Assembly (NCBI GenBank): GCA_027487905.1
Contig: JAIYCR010000092.1
Coordinates: 1-49,479, forward strand
Direction: 5' to 3'
From: Rubrivivax sp.
GTDB lineage: Bacteria > Pseudomonadota > Gammaproteobacteria > Burkholderiales > Burkholderiaceae_C
DNA length: 49,479 bases
Under the pieces are notes generated by a model, which was given only the letters and a program-made list of their open reading frames with translations, had not been told where the DNA came from and searched no databases. This document shows, piece after piece, positions 6,879-19,015 of the stretch. Numbering within the stretch: the stretch's first letter is position 1; each line of letters begins with the position of its first letter. The translations under genes were made by a program, and so were the position numbers.

Positions 6879-7433
6879 TTGAACTGGCTGAACGCAGTCG
6901 AACGCACCGTGACCGGACTCGGTTACGACCTGGTGGACACCGAGCGCGCGCCCGGTGGGCTGCTGCGTGTCTACATCGACCGCCTCCCCGGCGATCCCAC
7001 CGGCGCCTTCGTGACGGTGGACGACTGCGAGCGCGTCACCCGCCAGTTGCAGCAGGTGCTGGAGGTCGAGTCCTTCAGCTATGCGCGCCTGGAGGTGTCG
7101 TCGCCCGGCCTGGACCGGCCGCTGAAGAAGGCGGCGGACTACCGCCGCTTCGTCGGCGAGCAGGTCGAGGTGGTGCTGCGCATGCCCTTCCAGGGGCGCA
7201 AGAAGTACCGCGGCGAGCTCGCCCTGATCGACGATGAACCCGCCGCCGCCGACGCGCCGGTCGATCGTTTCCGCGTGATCTTCGACGAAGGCCGAGGCGA
7301 GCAGGCGCTCGACTTCGCGCTCGCCGAGGTGCGCGAGACCCGACTGGTGCCGGTGGTGGATTTCAAGGGGCGGCGACTCGCGCCCGCGGCAGCGGAGCCT
7401 CCCGCGCCGACTGATGGAGACCTGCAGCAATGA
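6879..7433 (+). CDS. rimP: Ribosome maturation factor RimP
   Basis: RimP is needed for 30S subunit assembly. The sequence has the family pattern: [54 protein letters not shown], and the signature [17 protein letters not shown] around residues 65-81. A C-terminal Sm-like beta domain follows, ending [12 protein letters not shown] chose the TTG start at 6879 (184 residues) because homology-like sequence begins there. An in-frame ATG at 6792 would add a 29-residue, non-conserved arginine/proline-rich head. The stop overlaps the nusA start (ATGA), so the two are translationally coupled. Confidence 0.93.
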   Translation: MNWLNAVERTVTGLGYDLVDTERAPGGLLRVYIDRLPGDPTGAFVTVDDCERVTRQLQQVLEVESFSYARLEVSSPGLDRPLKKAADYRRFVGEQVEVVLRMPFQGRKKYRGELALIDDEPAAADAPVDRFRVIFDEGRGEQALDFALAEVRETRLVPVVDFKGRRLAPAAAEPPAPTDGDLQQ

Positions 7434-8908
7434 ACCGCGAACTGTTGATGTTGGTGGATGCCATCTCCCGTGAGAAGGGCGTCGAGCGCGAGGTGGTGTT
7501 CGCGGCCGTCGAGCTTGCGCTCGCGCAGGCGACCAAGAAGCTGCACGGCGGCGAGATCGACGTGCGCGTGCAGATCGACCGCGAGACCGGCGAGTACGAG
7601 ACCTTCCGTCGTTGGCTGGTGGTGCCCGACGAAGCCGGCCTGCAGCAGCCCGATGCGGAGAAGCTGCACTTCGAGGCGATGGAGGAGGCCGACGACATCG
7701 AGGTGGGAGACTACCTCGAAGAGGGCATGGAGTCGCTGCCCATCGGCCGCATCGGCGCCCAGGCCGCCAAGCAGGTCATCCTGCAGAAGATCCGCGATGC
7801 CGAGCGCGAGACGCTGCTCAACGAGTTCCTCTCGCGGGGCGAGAAGATCATGACCGGCACGGTCAAGCGCCTGGACAAGGGCGACATCGTCGTCGAATCC
7901 GGGCGGGTCGAAGGTCGCCTTCGCCGCAGCGAGATGATCCCCAAGGAGGCGCTGCGTATCGGTGACCGGGCGCGGGCCTACATCCAGTCGGTCGATTCCA
8001 CCTTGCGCGGCCCGCAGATCCTGCTGTCGCGCAGCGCGCCGGGCTTCATGATGGAGCTCTTCGCGCTGGAAGTGCCGGAGATCGAGCAGGGCCTGCTCGA
8101 GATCAAGGCCTGTGCCCGTGACCCAGGCTCGCGCGCCAAGATCGCCGTGGTGTCGCACGACAAGCGCGTCGACCCGATCGGCACCTGCGTCGGGGTTCGC
8201 GGCTCGCGCGTCACGGCGGTGACGAACGAGCTCGCCGGCGAGCGTGTGGACATCGTGCTGTGGTCCGACGACCCGGCGCAGTTCGTCATCGGTGCGCTCG
8301 CGCCCGCGGCGGTGAGCTCCATCGTCGTCGACGAGGAGCGCCACGCCATGGACGTGGTGGTCGACGAGGAGAACCTCGCCATCGCCATCGGCCGGGGCGG
8401 ACAGAATGTCCGCCTGGCCTCCGAGCTCACCGGCTGGCGCATCAACATCATGACCGCCGAGGAGTCGTCGGCCAAGCAGGCCGCCGAGTCCGACTCGGTG
8501 CGCAAGCTCTTCGTCGACAAGCTCGACGTGGACGGTGAAGTCGCCGACATCCTCATCGCCGAAGGCTTCACCAGCCTGGAAGAGGTGGCCTACGTGCCGA
8601 TGGCCGAGATGCTCGAGATCGAGGGTTTCGACGAAGACACGGTGAACGAGCTGCGCACCCGCGCCAAGGATGCCCTGCTCACGCTGGAAATCGCCCGCGA
8701 GGAGCGGGTCGAGGATGTGTCCCAGGACCTGCGGGACCTGGACGGCCTCAACCCCGAGCTCATCGCCAAGCTGGCCGATGGCGGCATCCACACCCGCGAC
8801 GACTTCGCCGACCTGGCCGTGGACGAACTGACCGAACTCACCGGCGTGCCGGAAGAACGGGCGCGCGAACTCATCATGAAGGCCCGCGAGCACTGGTTCA
8901 CCACCTGA
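7430..8908 (+). CDS. nusA: Transcription termination/antitermination protein NusA
   Basis: The 492-residue protein matches the proteobacterial long form. The N-terminal RNA-polymerase-binding domain ([19 protein letters not shown]) is followed by an S1 domain ([16 protein letters not shown]), two KH domains ([19 protein letters not shown] and [19 protein letters not shown]) and two C-terminal acidic repeats ([13 protein letters not shown] and the final [20 protein letters not shown]). NusA controls pausing, termination and antitermination, and autoregulates its own operon in E. coli. The start overlaps the rimP stop by 4 bp, and a GGAG ribosome-binding site lies inside rimP. The infB gene follows after 79 bp. 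Confidence 0.98.
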   Translation: MNRELLMLVDAISREKGVEREVVFAAVELALAQATKKLHGGEIDVRVQIDRETGEYETFRRWLVVPDEAGLQQPDAEKLHFEAMEEADDIEVGDYLEEGMESLPIGRIGAQAAKQVILQKIRDAERETLLNEFLSRGEKIMTGTVKRLDKGDIVVESGRVEGRLRRSEMIPKEALRIGDRARAYIQSVDSTLRGPQILLSRSAPGFMMELFALEVPEIEQGLLEIKACARDPGSRAKIAVVSHDKRVDPIGTCVGVRGSRVTAVTNELAGERVDIVLWSDDPAQFVIGALAPAAVSSIVVDEERHAMDVVVDEENLAIAIGRGGQNVRLASELTGWRINIMTAEESSAKQAAESDSVRKLFVDKLDVDGEVADILIAEGFTSLEEVAYVPMAEMLEIEGFDEDTVNELRTRAKDALLTLEIAREERVEDVSQDLRDLDGLNPELIAKLADGGIHTRDDFADLAVDELTELTGVPEERARELIMKAREHWFTT

Positions 8909-8987
8909 GCCCGTCCGCACCGCCTCCATACCCCCACGCCGACCTGCCGCACCCGCCGCACCGCACCCCATCCCAAGGACTCGATCT

Positions 8988-11900
8988 ATGGCTGTCACCA
9001 CCGTCGCCCAACTGGCCGCCGAGCTGAATCGCCCGGCACCGGCGCTGCTCGAGCAGTTGCAGGCCGCGGGCGTGCGCAAGGCATCCACCGACGACACCGT
9101 CACCGAAACCGACAAGGCCCAGCTGCTGAGCTACCTGCAGTCGGCCCACGGCAAGGCACCCGCGGCCGGACGCAAGCAGATCACGCTGGTGCGCAAGTCC
9201 ACCACCGAGATCAAGCAGGCCGATTCCACCGGCCGGGCCCGCACCATCCAGGTCGAAGTGCGCAAGAAGCGCACTTACGTCAAGCGCGACGAGACCTCGC
9301 CGGCGAGCGAGGTCCCCGAGATCGACCACGAGGAACTCCAGCGGCGCGAGGACGAGGCCAACCGCGAGGCCGAGGCGCTGCGCCGCCAGGAAGAGGAACT
9401 CGCCGAGCAGACGCGCCAGCGCGAGGAAGCCGAACGCGTGGCCGCCGAGGCCCGGGCCCGCGAGGAAGCCGAGCGCGCTGCCGTCGAGCGCGCAGCGGCC
9501 GAGCGCGCCGCCGCGGCCCGTGCCGCCGAGGAAGAGGCCGCCCGTCTGCGCGCAGCCCAGGCTGCGTCCGACCAGGCGGCCCGCGCCGGACGCTCCGGCA
9601 AGGGCGCGGCGGTCGCCGCCGCCCCGGCCGCGGCTGCTGCGACGCCTGCGCCGGCCGTTGCTGCCCCCGCGCCGGCGGCCGAGCCCGCTGCGGCTGCGGC
9701 CCCGGTGGTGCCGGCGGAACTGCAGGCCTCCGCTGCGTCCACGCCCGCCGCCACGGCGTCTGCCCCCGCGACCGCTGCCGCCGCTCCCGCTGCTGGCAAC
9801 ACCGAGCCGGCCAAGCCGGCCGTGCGGGTCGTCAAGGCCTCCACGCTGCAGGACGAGGAGAAGGCGCGCGCCAAGGCGCTGGGCGACAAGCGCAAGGCCG
9901 CCGAGGCCGAGGCCCAGGCCATCCGCGCGATGCTCGCGGCCCGCAAGACCGGCATCCAGCTGGCCAAGAAGCCCGAGGAGCCGCCCAAGCCCGAAGCCAG
10001 CAAGGAAGGCATCAAGGGCACCATCCACAAGCCCGCCGGTGGCACCACCGCTGCGGCACCGGGTGCCGCCACCGCGGCCAAGCCCGGTGACAAGAAGGCC
10101 GTCAAGCAGCTCGCCTGGACCGGCAACGACGACGCCGCGAAGAAGCGCAGCCTCAAGACGCGTGGCGACGCGCCCGGCGGCTCGCGCCCGGGATGGCGTG
10201 CGCCGCGCAGCGGCCGCCGCGGCGACCGCAACGACGGCGGCGACCATGGTTTCCAGGCGCCGGTGGAGCAGCAGACCTACGAGGTCCACGTGCCCGAGAC
10301 GATCAGCGTCGCCGACCTCGCCCACAAGATGTCGGTCAAGGCTGGCGAGGTCATCAAGCAGATGATGAAGCTCGGCCAGATGGTCACGATCAACCAGCAG
10401 CTCGACCAGGAGACCGCGATGATCGTGGTCGAGGAGATGGGTCACAAGGCCTTCGCGGCCAAGCTGGACGATCCGGAGGCCTTCACTGAAGAGGAAGTGG
10501 CGGCGCACGAGGCGGCAGAGGCCGTCACGCGGGCCCCGGTGGTCACGGTGATGGGTCACGTCGACCACGGCAAGACCTCGCTGCTCGACTACATCCGTCG
10601 CAGCCGCGTCGCCGCGGGCGAAGCCGGTGGCATCACCCAGCACATCGGCGCGTATCACGTGCAGACGCCGCGCGGCGTCATCACCTTCCTGGACACCCCG
10701 GGCCACGCGGCCTTCACCGCCATGCGGGCCCGCGGCGCGAAGGCCACCGACATCGTCATCCTGGTGGTGGCCGCCGACGACGGCGTGATGCCGCAGACCA
10801 GGGAAGCCATCAGCCACGCGAAGGACGCTCAGGTGCCCATCGTGGTGGCGATGAACAAGATCGACAAGCCCGAGTCCAACCTCGAGCGCGTCAAGAGCGA
10901 GCTGGTGGCCGAGGGCGTCGTGCCCGAGGACTTCGGCGGCGAGTCGCCCTTCGTGGGCGTGTCCGCCCGCACCGGCCAGGGCATCGACGACCTGCTTGAG
11001 CAGGTGCTGCTGCAGGCCGAGGTGCTGGAATTGAAGGCGCCCACCGACGCCCCGGCCAAGGGCCTGGTCATCGAGGCGCAGCTCGACAAGGGCCGCGGTC
11101 CGGTGGCCACCGTGCTGGTGCAGTCGGGCACGCTCAAGCGTGGCGACATCGTGCTGGCCGGTTCCAGCTATGGCCGGGTCCGCGCGATGGTCGACGAGGA
11201 CGGCAAGGCCACGCAGCAGGCCGGTCCGTCCATCCCGGTGGAGATCCAGGGCCTGACCGAGGTGCCCCAGGCCGGCGACGAATTCATGGTGCTGTCCGAC
11301 GAACGCCGGGCGCGCGAGATCGCCACCTTCCGCCAGGGCAAGTACCGCGACGTCAAGCTCGCCCGCCAGCAGGCGGCCAAGCTCGAGAACCTCTTCGACA
11401 ACATCGGCGAGGGCGCCGCGCAGGTGCTGCCGCTGATCATCAAGGCCGACGTGCAAGGCTCGCAGGAAGCCCTGGCCCAGTCGCTGCTGAAGCTGTCCAC
11501 GCCCGAGGTCAAGGTGCAGGTGGTGCATGCCGCCGTGGGCGGCATCAGCGAGAGCGACATCAACCTGGCCATCGCGTCCAAGGCGGTCATCGTCGGCTTC
11601 AACGTGCGGGCCGACTCCGGCGCGCGCAAGCTGGCCGACAACAACGGCGTCGACCTTCGCTACTACAGCATCATCTACGACGCGGTGGACGACGTGAAGC
11701 TCGCCATGAGCGGCATGCTCGCCCCCGAGCAGCGCGAGGAGATCATCGGCACGGCCGAGATCCGCAAGGTCTTCGTCGCCTCCAAGATCGGCACGGTCGC
11801 CGGCTCCATGGTCACCGCCGGCCTGGTTCGCCGCGGTGCGCGCTTCCGCCTGCTGCGCGACAACAAGGTGGTCTACACCGGCGAGATCGACTCCGTCCGA

Positions 11901-12032
11901 CGCGAGAAGGACGACGTGCGCGAGGTCAAGGAAGGCTTCGAGTGCGGCATCAAGCTCAAGAACTACAGCGACATCGTCGAGGGCGACCAGCTGGAGATCT
12001 TCGAGGTCAAGGAAGTCGCCCGCACCCTCTGA
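8988..12032 (+). CDS. infB: Translation initiation factor IF-2
   Basis: The 1014-residue GTPase positions initiator tRNA on the 30S subunit. The N-terminal IF2_N helical domain ([20 protein letters not shown]) is followed by a long Glu/Arg-rich helix and an Ala/Pro-rich linker (about residues 120-290). A second IF2_N domain, [20 protein letters not shown], lies near 430. The G domain has GHVDHGKT at 523-530, DTPGHAAF and NKID, and domains II-IV end in [16 protein letters not shown]. Length and order are normal for Burkholderiales. An AAGGA ribosome-binding site precedes the ATG. The low-complexity linker is common in this order and not a sign of damage. Confidence 0.98.
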   Translation: MAVTTVAQLAAELNRPAPALLEQLQAAGVRKASTDDTVTETDKAQLLSYLQSAHGKAPAAGRKQITLVRKSTTEIKQADSTGRARTIQVEVRKKRTYVKRDETSPASEVPEIDHEELQRREDEANREAEALRRQEEELAEQTRQREEAERVAAEARAREEAERAAVERAAAERAAAARAAEEEAARLRAAQAASDQAARAGRSGKGAAVAAAPAAAAATPAPAVAAPAPAAEPAAAAAPVVPAELQASAASTPAATASAPATAAAAPAAGNTEPAKPAVRVVKASTLQDEEKARAKALGDKRKAAEAEAQAIRAMLAARKTGIQLAKKPEEPPKPEASKEGIKGTIHKPAGGTTAAAPGAATAAKPGDKKAVKQLAWTGNDDAAKKRSLKTRGDAPGGSRPGWRAPRSGRRGDRNDGGDHGFQAPVEQQTYEVHVPETISVADLAHKMSVKAGEVIKQMMKLGQMVTINQQLDQETAMIVVEEMGHKAFAAKLDDPEAFTEEEVAAHEAAEAVTRAPVVTVMGHVDHGKTSLLDYIRRSRVAAGEAGGITQHIGAYHVQTPRGVITFLDTPGHAAFTAMRARGAKATDIVILVVAADDGVMPQTREAISHAKDAQVPIVVAMNKIDKPESNLERVKSELVAEGVVPEDFGGESPFVGVSARTGQGIDDLLEQVLLQAEVLELKAPTDAPAKGLVIEAQLDKGRGPVATVLVQSGTLKRGDIVLAGSSYGRVRAMVDEDGKATQQAGPSIPVEIQGLTEVPQAGDEFMVLSDERRAREIATFRQGKYRDVKLARQQAAKLENLFDNIGEGAAQVLPLIIKADVQGSQEALAQSLLKLSTPEVKVQVVHAAVGGISESDINLAIASKAVIVGFNVRADSGARKLADNNGVDLRYYSIIYDAVDDVKLAMSGMLAPEQREEIIGTAEIRKVFVASKIGTVAGSMVTAGLVRRGARFRLLRDNKVVYTGEIDSVRREKDDVREVKEGFECGIKLKNYSDIVEGDQLEIFEVKEVARTL

Positions 12033-12067
12033 CCCGGGGCGGCACCGAGCGGCCGGCAGGTCCGCGG

Positions 12068-12090
12068 GGAGGGGCCTGGAGCGCCCCTTC
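12068..12090 (+). other. Strong hairpin between infB and rbfA
   Basis: A stem of eight pairs (one G-T), with core AGGGGC/GCCCCT and a 7-nt loop, can extend by CGC/GCG across two unpaired G. It lies in the 131-bp infB-rbfA gap with no T-run, so an RNA processing or stability element is more likely than a terminator. Confidence 0.35.
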
Positions 12091-12163
12091 GCGGGCGCCT
12101 TCCGGCGTCTTCCATCGCGCTGCGGCCGATCCCGCGGCGCGTGTCTTCATTCCGGAGCGTCCG

Positions 12164-12529
12164 ATGCGTCACAAGCGCACGATTCCCAACCGCAGCTTCC
12201 GAGTGGCCGACCAGATCCAGCGCGATGTGGCCGAACTCGTGCGCGAGCTCAAGGACCCGCGTGTGGGCCTGGTGACGATCAACAGCGTGGAGGTCACACC
12301 CGACTACGCGCACGCCAAGGTCTTCTTCTCGGTGCTGGTGGGTGAGCCCGATGCCACCGGCGAGGCCCTGAACGAAGCGGCCGGCTTCATCCGCAACAGC
12401 CTGTTCAAGCGGCTGCAGATCCACACCGTGCCCACGCTGCATTTCGTCTTCGACCGCACCACCGAGCGGGCGGCCGAGCTGAGCGCGCTGATCCAGCGCG
12501 CCAACGCCACCCGGGCCAGGGACGACTGA
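12164..12529 (+). CDS. rbfA: 30S ribosome-binding factor RbfA
   Basis: The 121-residue KH-like protein binds the 16S rRNA 5' helix during late 30S maturation and cold adaptation. Typical features are the start [54 protein letters not shown], and [18 protein letters not shown] near the C-terminus. The ATG at 12164 has a GGAG ribosome-binding site 7 bp upstream, which rules out the longer open frame. The TGA overlaps the truB ATG by one base (TGATG), indicating coupling. Confidence 0.97.
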   Translation: MRHKRTIPNRSFRVADQIQRDVAELVRELKDPRVGLVTINSVEVTPDYAHAKVFFSVLVGEPDATGEALNEAAGFIRNSLFKRLQIHTVPTLHFVFDRTTERAAELSALIQRANATRARDD

Positions 12530-13545
12530 TGCTGGAGGCGCCCACCGCCGTCGTCGCTGCGCCGCAGCGGCCCCGACCGCCGCGCCGGGTCTACCGAGCG
12601 CTGCACGGCGTGCTGCTGCTGGACAAGCCCATCGGCCTGTCGAGCAACGATGCCCTGCAGAAGGCCCGCCGGCTGCTGCGCGCGGAGAAGGGCGGCCACA
12701 CCGGCACCCTCGACCTGCTGGCCACCGGCCTGCTGCCGCTGTGCTTTGGTGCGGCCACCAAGTTCGCGCAGGTGAGCCTGGACGCCGACAAGGGCTATCG
12801 GGCGCAGGTGGCGCTGGGCACGCGCATGAGCACCGGCGACCTCGAGGGCGAGCCGGTCGAGGTGCGACCGGTGCCGCCGCTGGACCGTGCGGCGGTTCAG
12901 GCGGTGTGCGACACGCTGCTCGGCGAGATCGAGCAGGTGCCCCCGATGCACTCGGCGCTCAAGCACCAGGGCCGCGCGCTCTACGACTACGCCCGAGCCG
13001 GCATCGAGGTCGACCGTGCCCCGCGCCGCGTCCGCATCCATTCCATCGAGGTGCTGGCGCCGCAGGGCAGCGCCGCATCGCAACCCTCCGCCTGGACCCT
13101 GGACATCCGCTGCAGCAAGGGCACCTACATCCGCACGCTCGCGGAGGCCATCGGCGAGGCCCTGGGCTGCGGCGCCCACCTGGCCGGGCTGCGGCGTACC
13201 CACAGTGGCCCGCTCGAACTCTCCCGGGCGGTGACGCTCACGGAACTCGAGGCGCTGGACGAGGCGCAGCGCGAGGCGCTGCTGCTGCCGCCGGATGCGC
13301 TGCTGGCGGACTGGCCTGCGGTGGCCCTTGCCGAAGCGGAAGCCGCGCGCTTCCTCACCGGCCTTCGCCGCCGCGTCACGCTGCCCGACCATCCTTCGGT
13401 TCGCGTCTACGGGCCCGAGCCCGGCGCCTTCCTCGGCGGCGCCCACATCACCGGCGGCGAACTCATCGCCGACCGCCTCCTCAGCCCCGACGAAGTGCGC
13501 GGCCTCCTTCTCCAGACAGTTCCCGCGGCCTCGAACGGCCGCTGA
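12529..13545 (+). CDS. truB: tRNA pseudouridine(55) synthase TruB
   Basis: The 338-residue enzyme makes pseudouridine 55 in the T-loop of all elongator tRNAs. It has [20 protein letters not shown], the catalytic-aspartate motif [12 protein letters not shown] (about residues 64-75), the [10 protein letters not shown] strand and [20 protein letters not shown] in the core. The catalytic motif normally reads GTLDPLATG; here the proline after the aspartate is leucine, and the aspartate itself is kept. A non-conserved 20-residue Pro/Arg-rich N-terminal stretch precedes the domain. The C-terminal PUA-like part ([20 protein letters not shown]) is present. The typA gene follows after 10 bp. Confidence 0.96.
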   Translation: MLEAPTAVVAAPQRPRPPRRVYRALHGVLLLDKPIGLSSNDALQKARRLLRAEKGGHTGTLDLLATGLLPLCFGAATKFAQVSLDADKGYRAQVALGTRMSTGDLEGEPVEVRPVPPLDRAAVQAVCDTLLGEIEQVPPMHSALKHQGRALYDYARAGIEVDRAPRRVRIHSIEVLAPQGSAASQPSAWTLDIRCSKGTYIRTLAEAIGEALGCGAHLAGLRRTHSGPLELSRAVTLTELEALDEAQREALLLPPDALLADWPAVALAEAEAARFLTGLRRRVTLPDHPSVRVYGPEPGAFLGGAHITGGELIADRLLSPDEVRGLLLQTVPAASNGR

Positions 13546-13555
13546 CGAGCCCACC

Positions 13556-15370
<1,815 letters not shown>

Positions 15371-15388
15371 GCGGCTGGGCGTCGGGCG

Positions 15389-16342
15389 ATGAGCGCTGCA
15401 TCGAAGCCGGCTGTCCCGGTGGAGCCCCGCCGTGCCGCCGTGCCGGCGGCGCGGCGGCTGAGCCACGCTCAGGCGGTGCTGGGCATGCTGATCGTCACGC
15501 TGCTGTGGAGCAGCGCCGGCGTCGTGTCGCGCCAGCTGCAGTCGGCCAGCGGCTTCGAGACCACCTTCTGGCGCAGCGCCTTCACCGTGCTGCCGCTGCT
15601 GGCCTGGCTGCTGCTTACGCAGGGCCGGGGGCTGGCGGCAAGCTTTCGTGCGGGGGGCGCTGCCTTGTGGGTGTCTGGCGCCTGCTGGGCGGCGATGTTC
15701 ACCTGCTTCATGCTGGCGCTGTCCTTCACGACGGTGGCCAACGTGCTCATCACGATGAGCCTGGCACCGCTGTTCACCGCGCTGCTGGCGCGCGGGGTGC
15801 TCGGCACGCCCATCGAGCGTCGGACCTGGCTGGCCATCGCAGGGGCCGGCGCGGGCATCGCCTGGATGTATGGCCACGCGCTGAGCACCGAGCCGCGCCA
15901 CCTGCTCGGCTCGGCCGTCGCGATGGGCGTGCCTGTGGCCGCGGCCATCAACTGGATCGTCCTGCAGCGGCGGGGCGGCAGCATCGACCTCGTGCCGGCG
16001 CTGGTCGTCGGTGCGGTGGTGTCCTGCCTGGTCACGCTGCCGCTGGCCTGGCCGCTGCAGACTTCCAGCCACGACCTGGCCTGGCTCGCCGGCCTGGGCG
16101 TGTTCCAGCTGGCGCTGCCCTGCGTGCTGGCGGTGGTGCTGGCGCGTCACCTGCCGGCCGCCGAGATTTCGCTCCTGGCGCTGCTGGAGATCGTCTTCGG
16201 CATCGCCTGGACCTGGCTGTGGGGCGGCGAGCGGCCCGAGGCGGCCGTGCTCGGCGGCGGCAGCCTGGTGCTGGGCGTGCTCGCGCTCAACCAGTGGCTG
16301 TCGCTTCGGGCGAGCCGCGCTGCGCGCGGTTCTGGCGTCTGA
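15389..16342 (+). CDS. EamA/DMT-family transporter
   Basis: The 317-residue hydrophobic protein has about ten predicted membrane helices and two repeated EamA halves. The first begins near residue 30 (LGMLIVTLLWSSAGVVSRQL) and the second near 170 (GSAVAMGVPVAAAINWIVLQ). The drug/metabolite transporter family includes exporters of amino acids, nucleotides and other small metabolites, and the substrate is unknown here. The cytoplasmic N-terminus (about 25 residues) is proline/alanine-rich. The gene follows typA by 18 bp and precedes the amidase by 79 bp on the same strand. Neither neighbour points to a substrate. Confidence 0.87.
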   Translation: MSAASKPAVPVEPRRAAVPAARRLSHAQAVLGMLIVTLLWSSAGVVSRQLQSASGFETTFWRSAFTVLPLLAWLLLTQGRGLAASFRAGGAALWVSGACWAAMFTCFMLALSFTTVANVLITMSLAPLFTALLARGVLGTPIERRTWLAIAGAGAGIAWMYGHALSTEPRHLLGSAVAMGVPVAAAINWIVLQRRGGSIDLVPALVVGAVVSCLVTLPLAWPLQTSSHDLAWLAGLGVFQLALPCVLAVVLARHLPAAEISLLALLEIVFGIAWTWLWGGERPEAAVLGGGSLVLGVLALNQWLSLRASRAARGSGV

Positions 16343-16421
16343 GGCGTCTGGCGACTGCGGGTCCTGGCTTGCCGGGGCCGGCGCGCACCTTGGTTTTCCA
16401 CCCCTTTGCCGGGAGCTGCCC

Positions 16422-17774
16422 TTGAACCCCGAATCCTCCATCCCCGAAGGCCCCTGGCTCGCCGAGGGCGCGCTGCGGCCTCTGGCCCAGGCACTGCGCG
16501 ACGGCCAGCGGGAAGCTGCCTCCCTGGCTCGGCAGACCGTCGAACACATCCACCGCGCCGACCCGGTGCTGCGCGCCTTCACCGCGGTGCTCGACGCAGC
16601 CGACGCCCAGCGCCGGGCCCAGGCGCTGGTGGGTCAGGGACCGCTGGCGGGCCTGCCGGTCGCGGTGAAGGACATCTTCGAGACCGCCGATCTGCCCACC
16701 GCCTGGGGCACGCCTCTGCATCAGCCGGGCCGGGCTTCTGCACGCGATGCGGCGGTGGTGGCGCTGCTGCGCTCGGCCGGCGCGCTGGTGGTGGGCAAGT
16801 CGGCCACGACCGAGTTCGCCTTCCTGCATCCGGCGCCCACGCTCAATCCGGCCGCGGCCGGGCACACGCCCGGTGGTTCGTCGGCCGGTTCGGCGGCTGC
16901 AGTGGCCGCTGGCCTGGTGCCGCTGGCGGTGGGCACGCAGACGGGGGGGTCGGTGATCCGCCCGGCGTCCTACTGCGGGGTGGTGGGCTACAAGCCCAGT
17001 TTCGGCTGGCTGCCCACGGCCGGCGCCAGCTGTTTTTCCTGGTCCATCGACACGGTGGGCGTGTTCGCCCGCCAGGTCGACGACGCGGCCTTCTTCGTGG
17101 AGGCGCTGGCCGGCCGGCGCCTGGTGGCGGCGCCGCTTGAGGCAGACGCTTCGGCGCCCGCGGTGGTCGGCCTGCTGAGCCGCGCGCCCTGGGGCGAAGG
17201 GTCGCCGAGCACGCAGCGGGCAATGGACCGGGCGGTGTCCGCGCTGAAGGACGCCGGCGTGGAAATCTGCAGCATCGAGCTCACCGAGGCGATGACCCAG
17301 GCCTACGACGCCCATGCGGTGATCCAGGGCTTCGAGGCCGTCCGCTGCCTGGGCGCCGAGTGGCGCGAGCACCGCGCGGCCCTGTCGAGCGAACTGCGCG
17401 CCGAGCTCGAACGGTCGATGGCCTTCACCCCCGCAGCCTACGAGGCCGCCCAGGCGGTGGCCGCTGCCGCACGCCACGACCACCAGCCCGGGTGGGCCGG
17501 CGTGGATGCGGTGCTGCTGCCCAGCGCACCGGACGAGCCGCCTGCGGGTTACGCCAGCACCGGCGTGTCCAGCTTCAACCGGCTGTGGACGCTGCTGGGC
17601 GGCCCCTGCGTCGGACTGCCAGCCGGTGCCGGGGTGAATGGCCATCCGGTCGGGGTTCAGCTGGTGGCACCCTTCGGACAGGACGCCCGGGTGCTGCGGC
17701 TGGCGGCGAGGCTTGAAGCCAGCCTGGCCCGCGCAGCGTTCGACCGCGGCGCAGCCGTTCGTAACGACGCATGA
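16422..17774 (+). CDS. Amidase-signature family amidohydrolase
   Basis: The 450-residue protein belongs to the Ser-cisSer-Lys amidase family. The lysine lies in AVKDIFET (K83), the cis-serine in GGSSAGSAAA (about S153) and the nucleophile in GTQTGGSVIRPASYCG (about S177). The spacings of 70 and 24 residues match characterised members. The enzyme hydrolyses a C-N amide bond; substrates in this family range from small amides to Glu-tRNA(Gln), but no GatB or GatC is nearby, so a free-standing catabolic amidase is more likely than GatA. The TTG start at 16422, with GGGAG 6-10 bp upstream, is preferred. No usable ATG exists near the domain start. Confidence 0.88.
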   Translation: MNPESSIPEGPWLAEGALRPLAQALRDGQREAASLARQTVEHIHRADPVLRAFTAVLDAADAQRRAQALVGQGPLAGLPVAVKDIFETADLPTAWGTPLHQPGRASARDAAVVALLRSAGALVVGKSATTEFAFLHPAPTLNPAAAGHTPGGSSAGSAAAVAAGLVPLAVGTQTGGSVIRPASYCGVVGYKPSFGWLPTAGASCFSWSIDTVGVFARQVDDAAFFVEALAGRRLVAAPLEADASAPAVVGLLSRAPWGEGSPSTQRAMDRAVSALKDAGVEICSIELTEAMTQAYDAHAVIQGFEAVRCLGAEWREHRAALSSELRAELERSMAFTPAAYEAAQAVAAAARHDHQPGWAGVDAVLLPSAPDEPPAGYASTGVSSFNRLWTLLGGPCVGLPAGAGVNGHPVGVQLVAPFGQDARVLRLAARLEASLARAAFDRGAAVRNDA

Positions 17775-17822
17775 GCCCACTGCCGTGATCGCCGCCGCAC
17801 GCAGCGCCTGCCAGCCGCTGGC

Positions 17823-18866
17823 ATGGACATGAATCACCCACTCCAGACGCCCGTCGGCGCCTTCAGCCCGTGGCGGCTCAGCGTGGCGCCGATGATGGAC
17901 TGGACCGACCGCCATTGCCGCCATTTCCATCGGCTGATCACGCGCCACGCCCGGCTCTACACCGAGATGGTCACCACCGGCGCCTTGTTGCACGGCGATG
18001 TGCCCCGCCACCTGGATTTCGACGCCGCGGAGCATCCGGTGGCGCTGCAGCTGGGCGGCAGCGAGCCCGACGACCTGGCCGCCGCAGCCCGACTGGGCGA
18101 GCGCTGGGGTTATGCCGAGATCAACCTGAACTGCGGCTGCCCGAGCGACCGGGTGCAGCGCGGGGCCTTCGGCGCCTGCCTGATGGCCGAGCCGGATCGG
18201 GTGGCGCAGGGCGTGCGGGCCATGCGCGAGGCGGTGTCCATTCCGGTCACGGTGAAGCACCGCATCGGCATCGACCGCCGCGAGGACTACGCCTTCGTGC
18301 GCGACTTCGTCGGCACGGTGGCCGACGCGGGTTGCAGCGTCTTCATCGTCCATGCTCGCAACGCCTGGCTGCAGGGACTGAGCCCCAAGCAGAACCGCGA
18401 GGTGCCGCCGCTGCGCTACGAGACCGTCCACCAGCTCAAGCGAGACTTTCCATCGCTGAGCATCGCCATCAATGGCGGCTTCACCGAGGCCGAGGGCATC
18501 GCCGCGCAGTTGCAACAGGTGGACGGCGTGATGGTGGGCCGCGCGGCCTACCACGACCCCTGGTCCATGGCCGACTGGGACCGGCGCTTCTTCGACGATG
18601 CGGCTGCTCCCGGCGCCGATGACGAACGACGCGAGGCGGTGGAGCTGGCCATGGTCCGGTACATGGAAGCGCGGGTCGACGCGGGCGAGCCCTGGCCCCG
18701 GGTGGCGCGCCATCTGCTGGGGCTGTGGAATGGCACGCCCGGTGCGCGCCGCTGGCGCCAGGTGTGGAGCGACCATCGCCTGCGCGAATGCCGGCCCGCC
18801 GAGGTGCAACGCTTGGCCCGGGCCGCCCGGCTGGGCGGGGCGCCAACGCAGGCCGCCGCTGCCTGA
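17823..18866 (+). CDS. dusA: tRNA-dihydrouridine(20/20a) synthase DusA
   Basis: The 347-residue flavoenzyme reduces U20/U20a in the tRNA D-loop. Motifs are RLSVAPMMDWTDRHCRHFHR (FMN site, residues 18-37), LQLGGSEPDDL, the catalytic cysteine in NLNCGCPSDRVQRGAFGACL (about 102-121), VKHRIGID, and ARNAWLQGLSPKQNREVPPL, which is the DusA-specific segment. The C-terminal helical tRNA-binding domain is complete. ATGs at 17823 and 17829 are both possible starts; neither has a strong ribosome-binding site. The gene follows the amidase by 48 bp. Confidence 0.95.
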   Translation: MDMNHPLQTPVGAFSPWRLSVAPMMDWTDRHCRHFHRLITRHARLYTEMVTTGALLHGDVPRHLDFDAAEHPVALQLGGSEPDDLAAAARLGERWGYAEINLNCGCPSDRVQRGAFGACLMAEPDRVAQGVRAMREAVSIPVTVKHRIGIDRREDYAFVRDFVGTVADAGCSVFIVHARNAWLQGLSPKQNREVPPLRYETVHQLKRDFPSLSIAINGGFTEAEGIAAQLQQVDGVMVGRAAYHDPWSMADWDRRFFDDAAAPGADDERREAVELAMVRYMEARVDAGEPWPRVARHLLGLWNGTPGARRWRQVWSDHRLRECRPAEVQRLARAARLGGAPTQAAAA

Positions 18867-18920
18867 CTGCCCGGCGGGGGCCCTGCCGAGGCCGCAGCGC
18901 CGGGTGTGACTTATGCGGCG

Positions 18921-18936
18921 CCCCGGCCTGCCGGGG
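18921..18936 (+). terminator. GC-rich hairpin after dusA
   Basis: CCCCGG-CCTG-CCGGGG forms a 6-bp perfect stem 55 bp after the dusA stop, in a very GC-rich 149-bp gap. There is no T-run, so a terminator role is uncertain. Confidence 0.25.
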
Positions 18937-19015
18937 GGCGGACGCGGGCCGCGGGCGCCTGGCCCCGCCCGACAATGCGCCAGCGCGCCGTCGGCGCCTT
19001 CATCCACCTGCCGCC

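Noticed and set aside
8898-11528. Long open frame on the minus strand opposite infB (about 876 codons)
   Set aside because: It mirrors the high-GC infB coding bias, is Gly/Arg/His-rich and has no recognisable domain; infB on the plus strand is certain.
16422-17774. Amidase as GatA of the Glu-tRNA(Gln) amidotransferase
   Set aside because: No gatB or gatC is adjacent, and the protein is shorter than typical GatA (about 485 residues).
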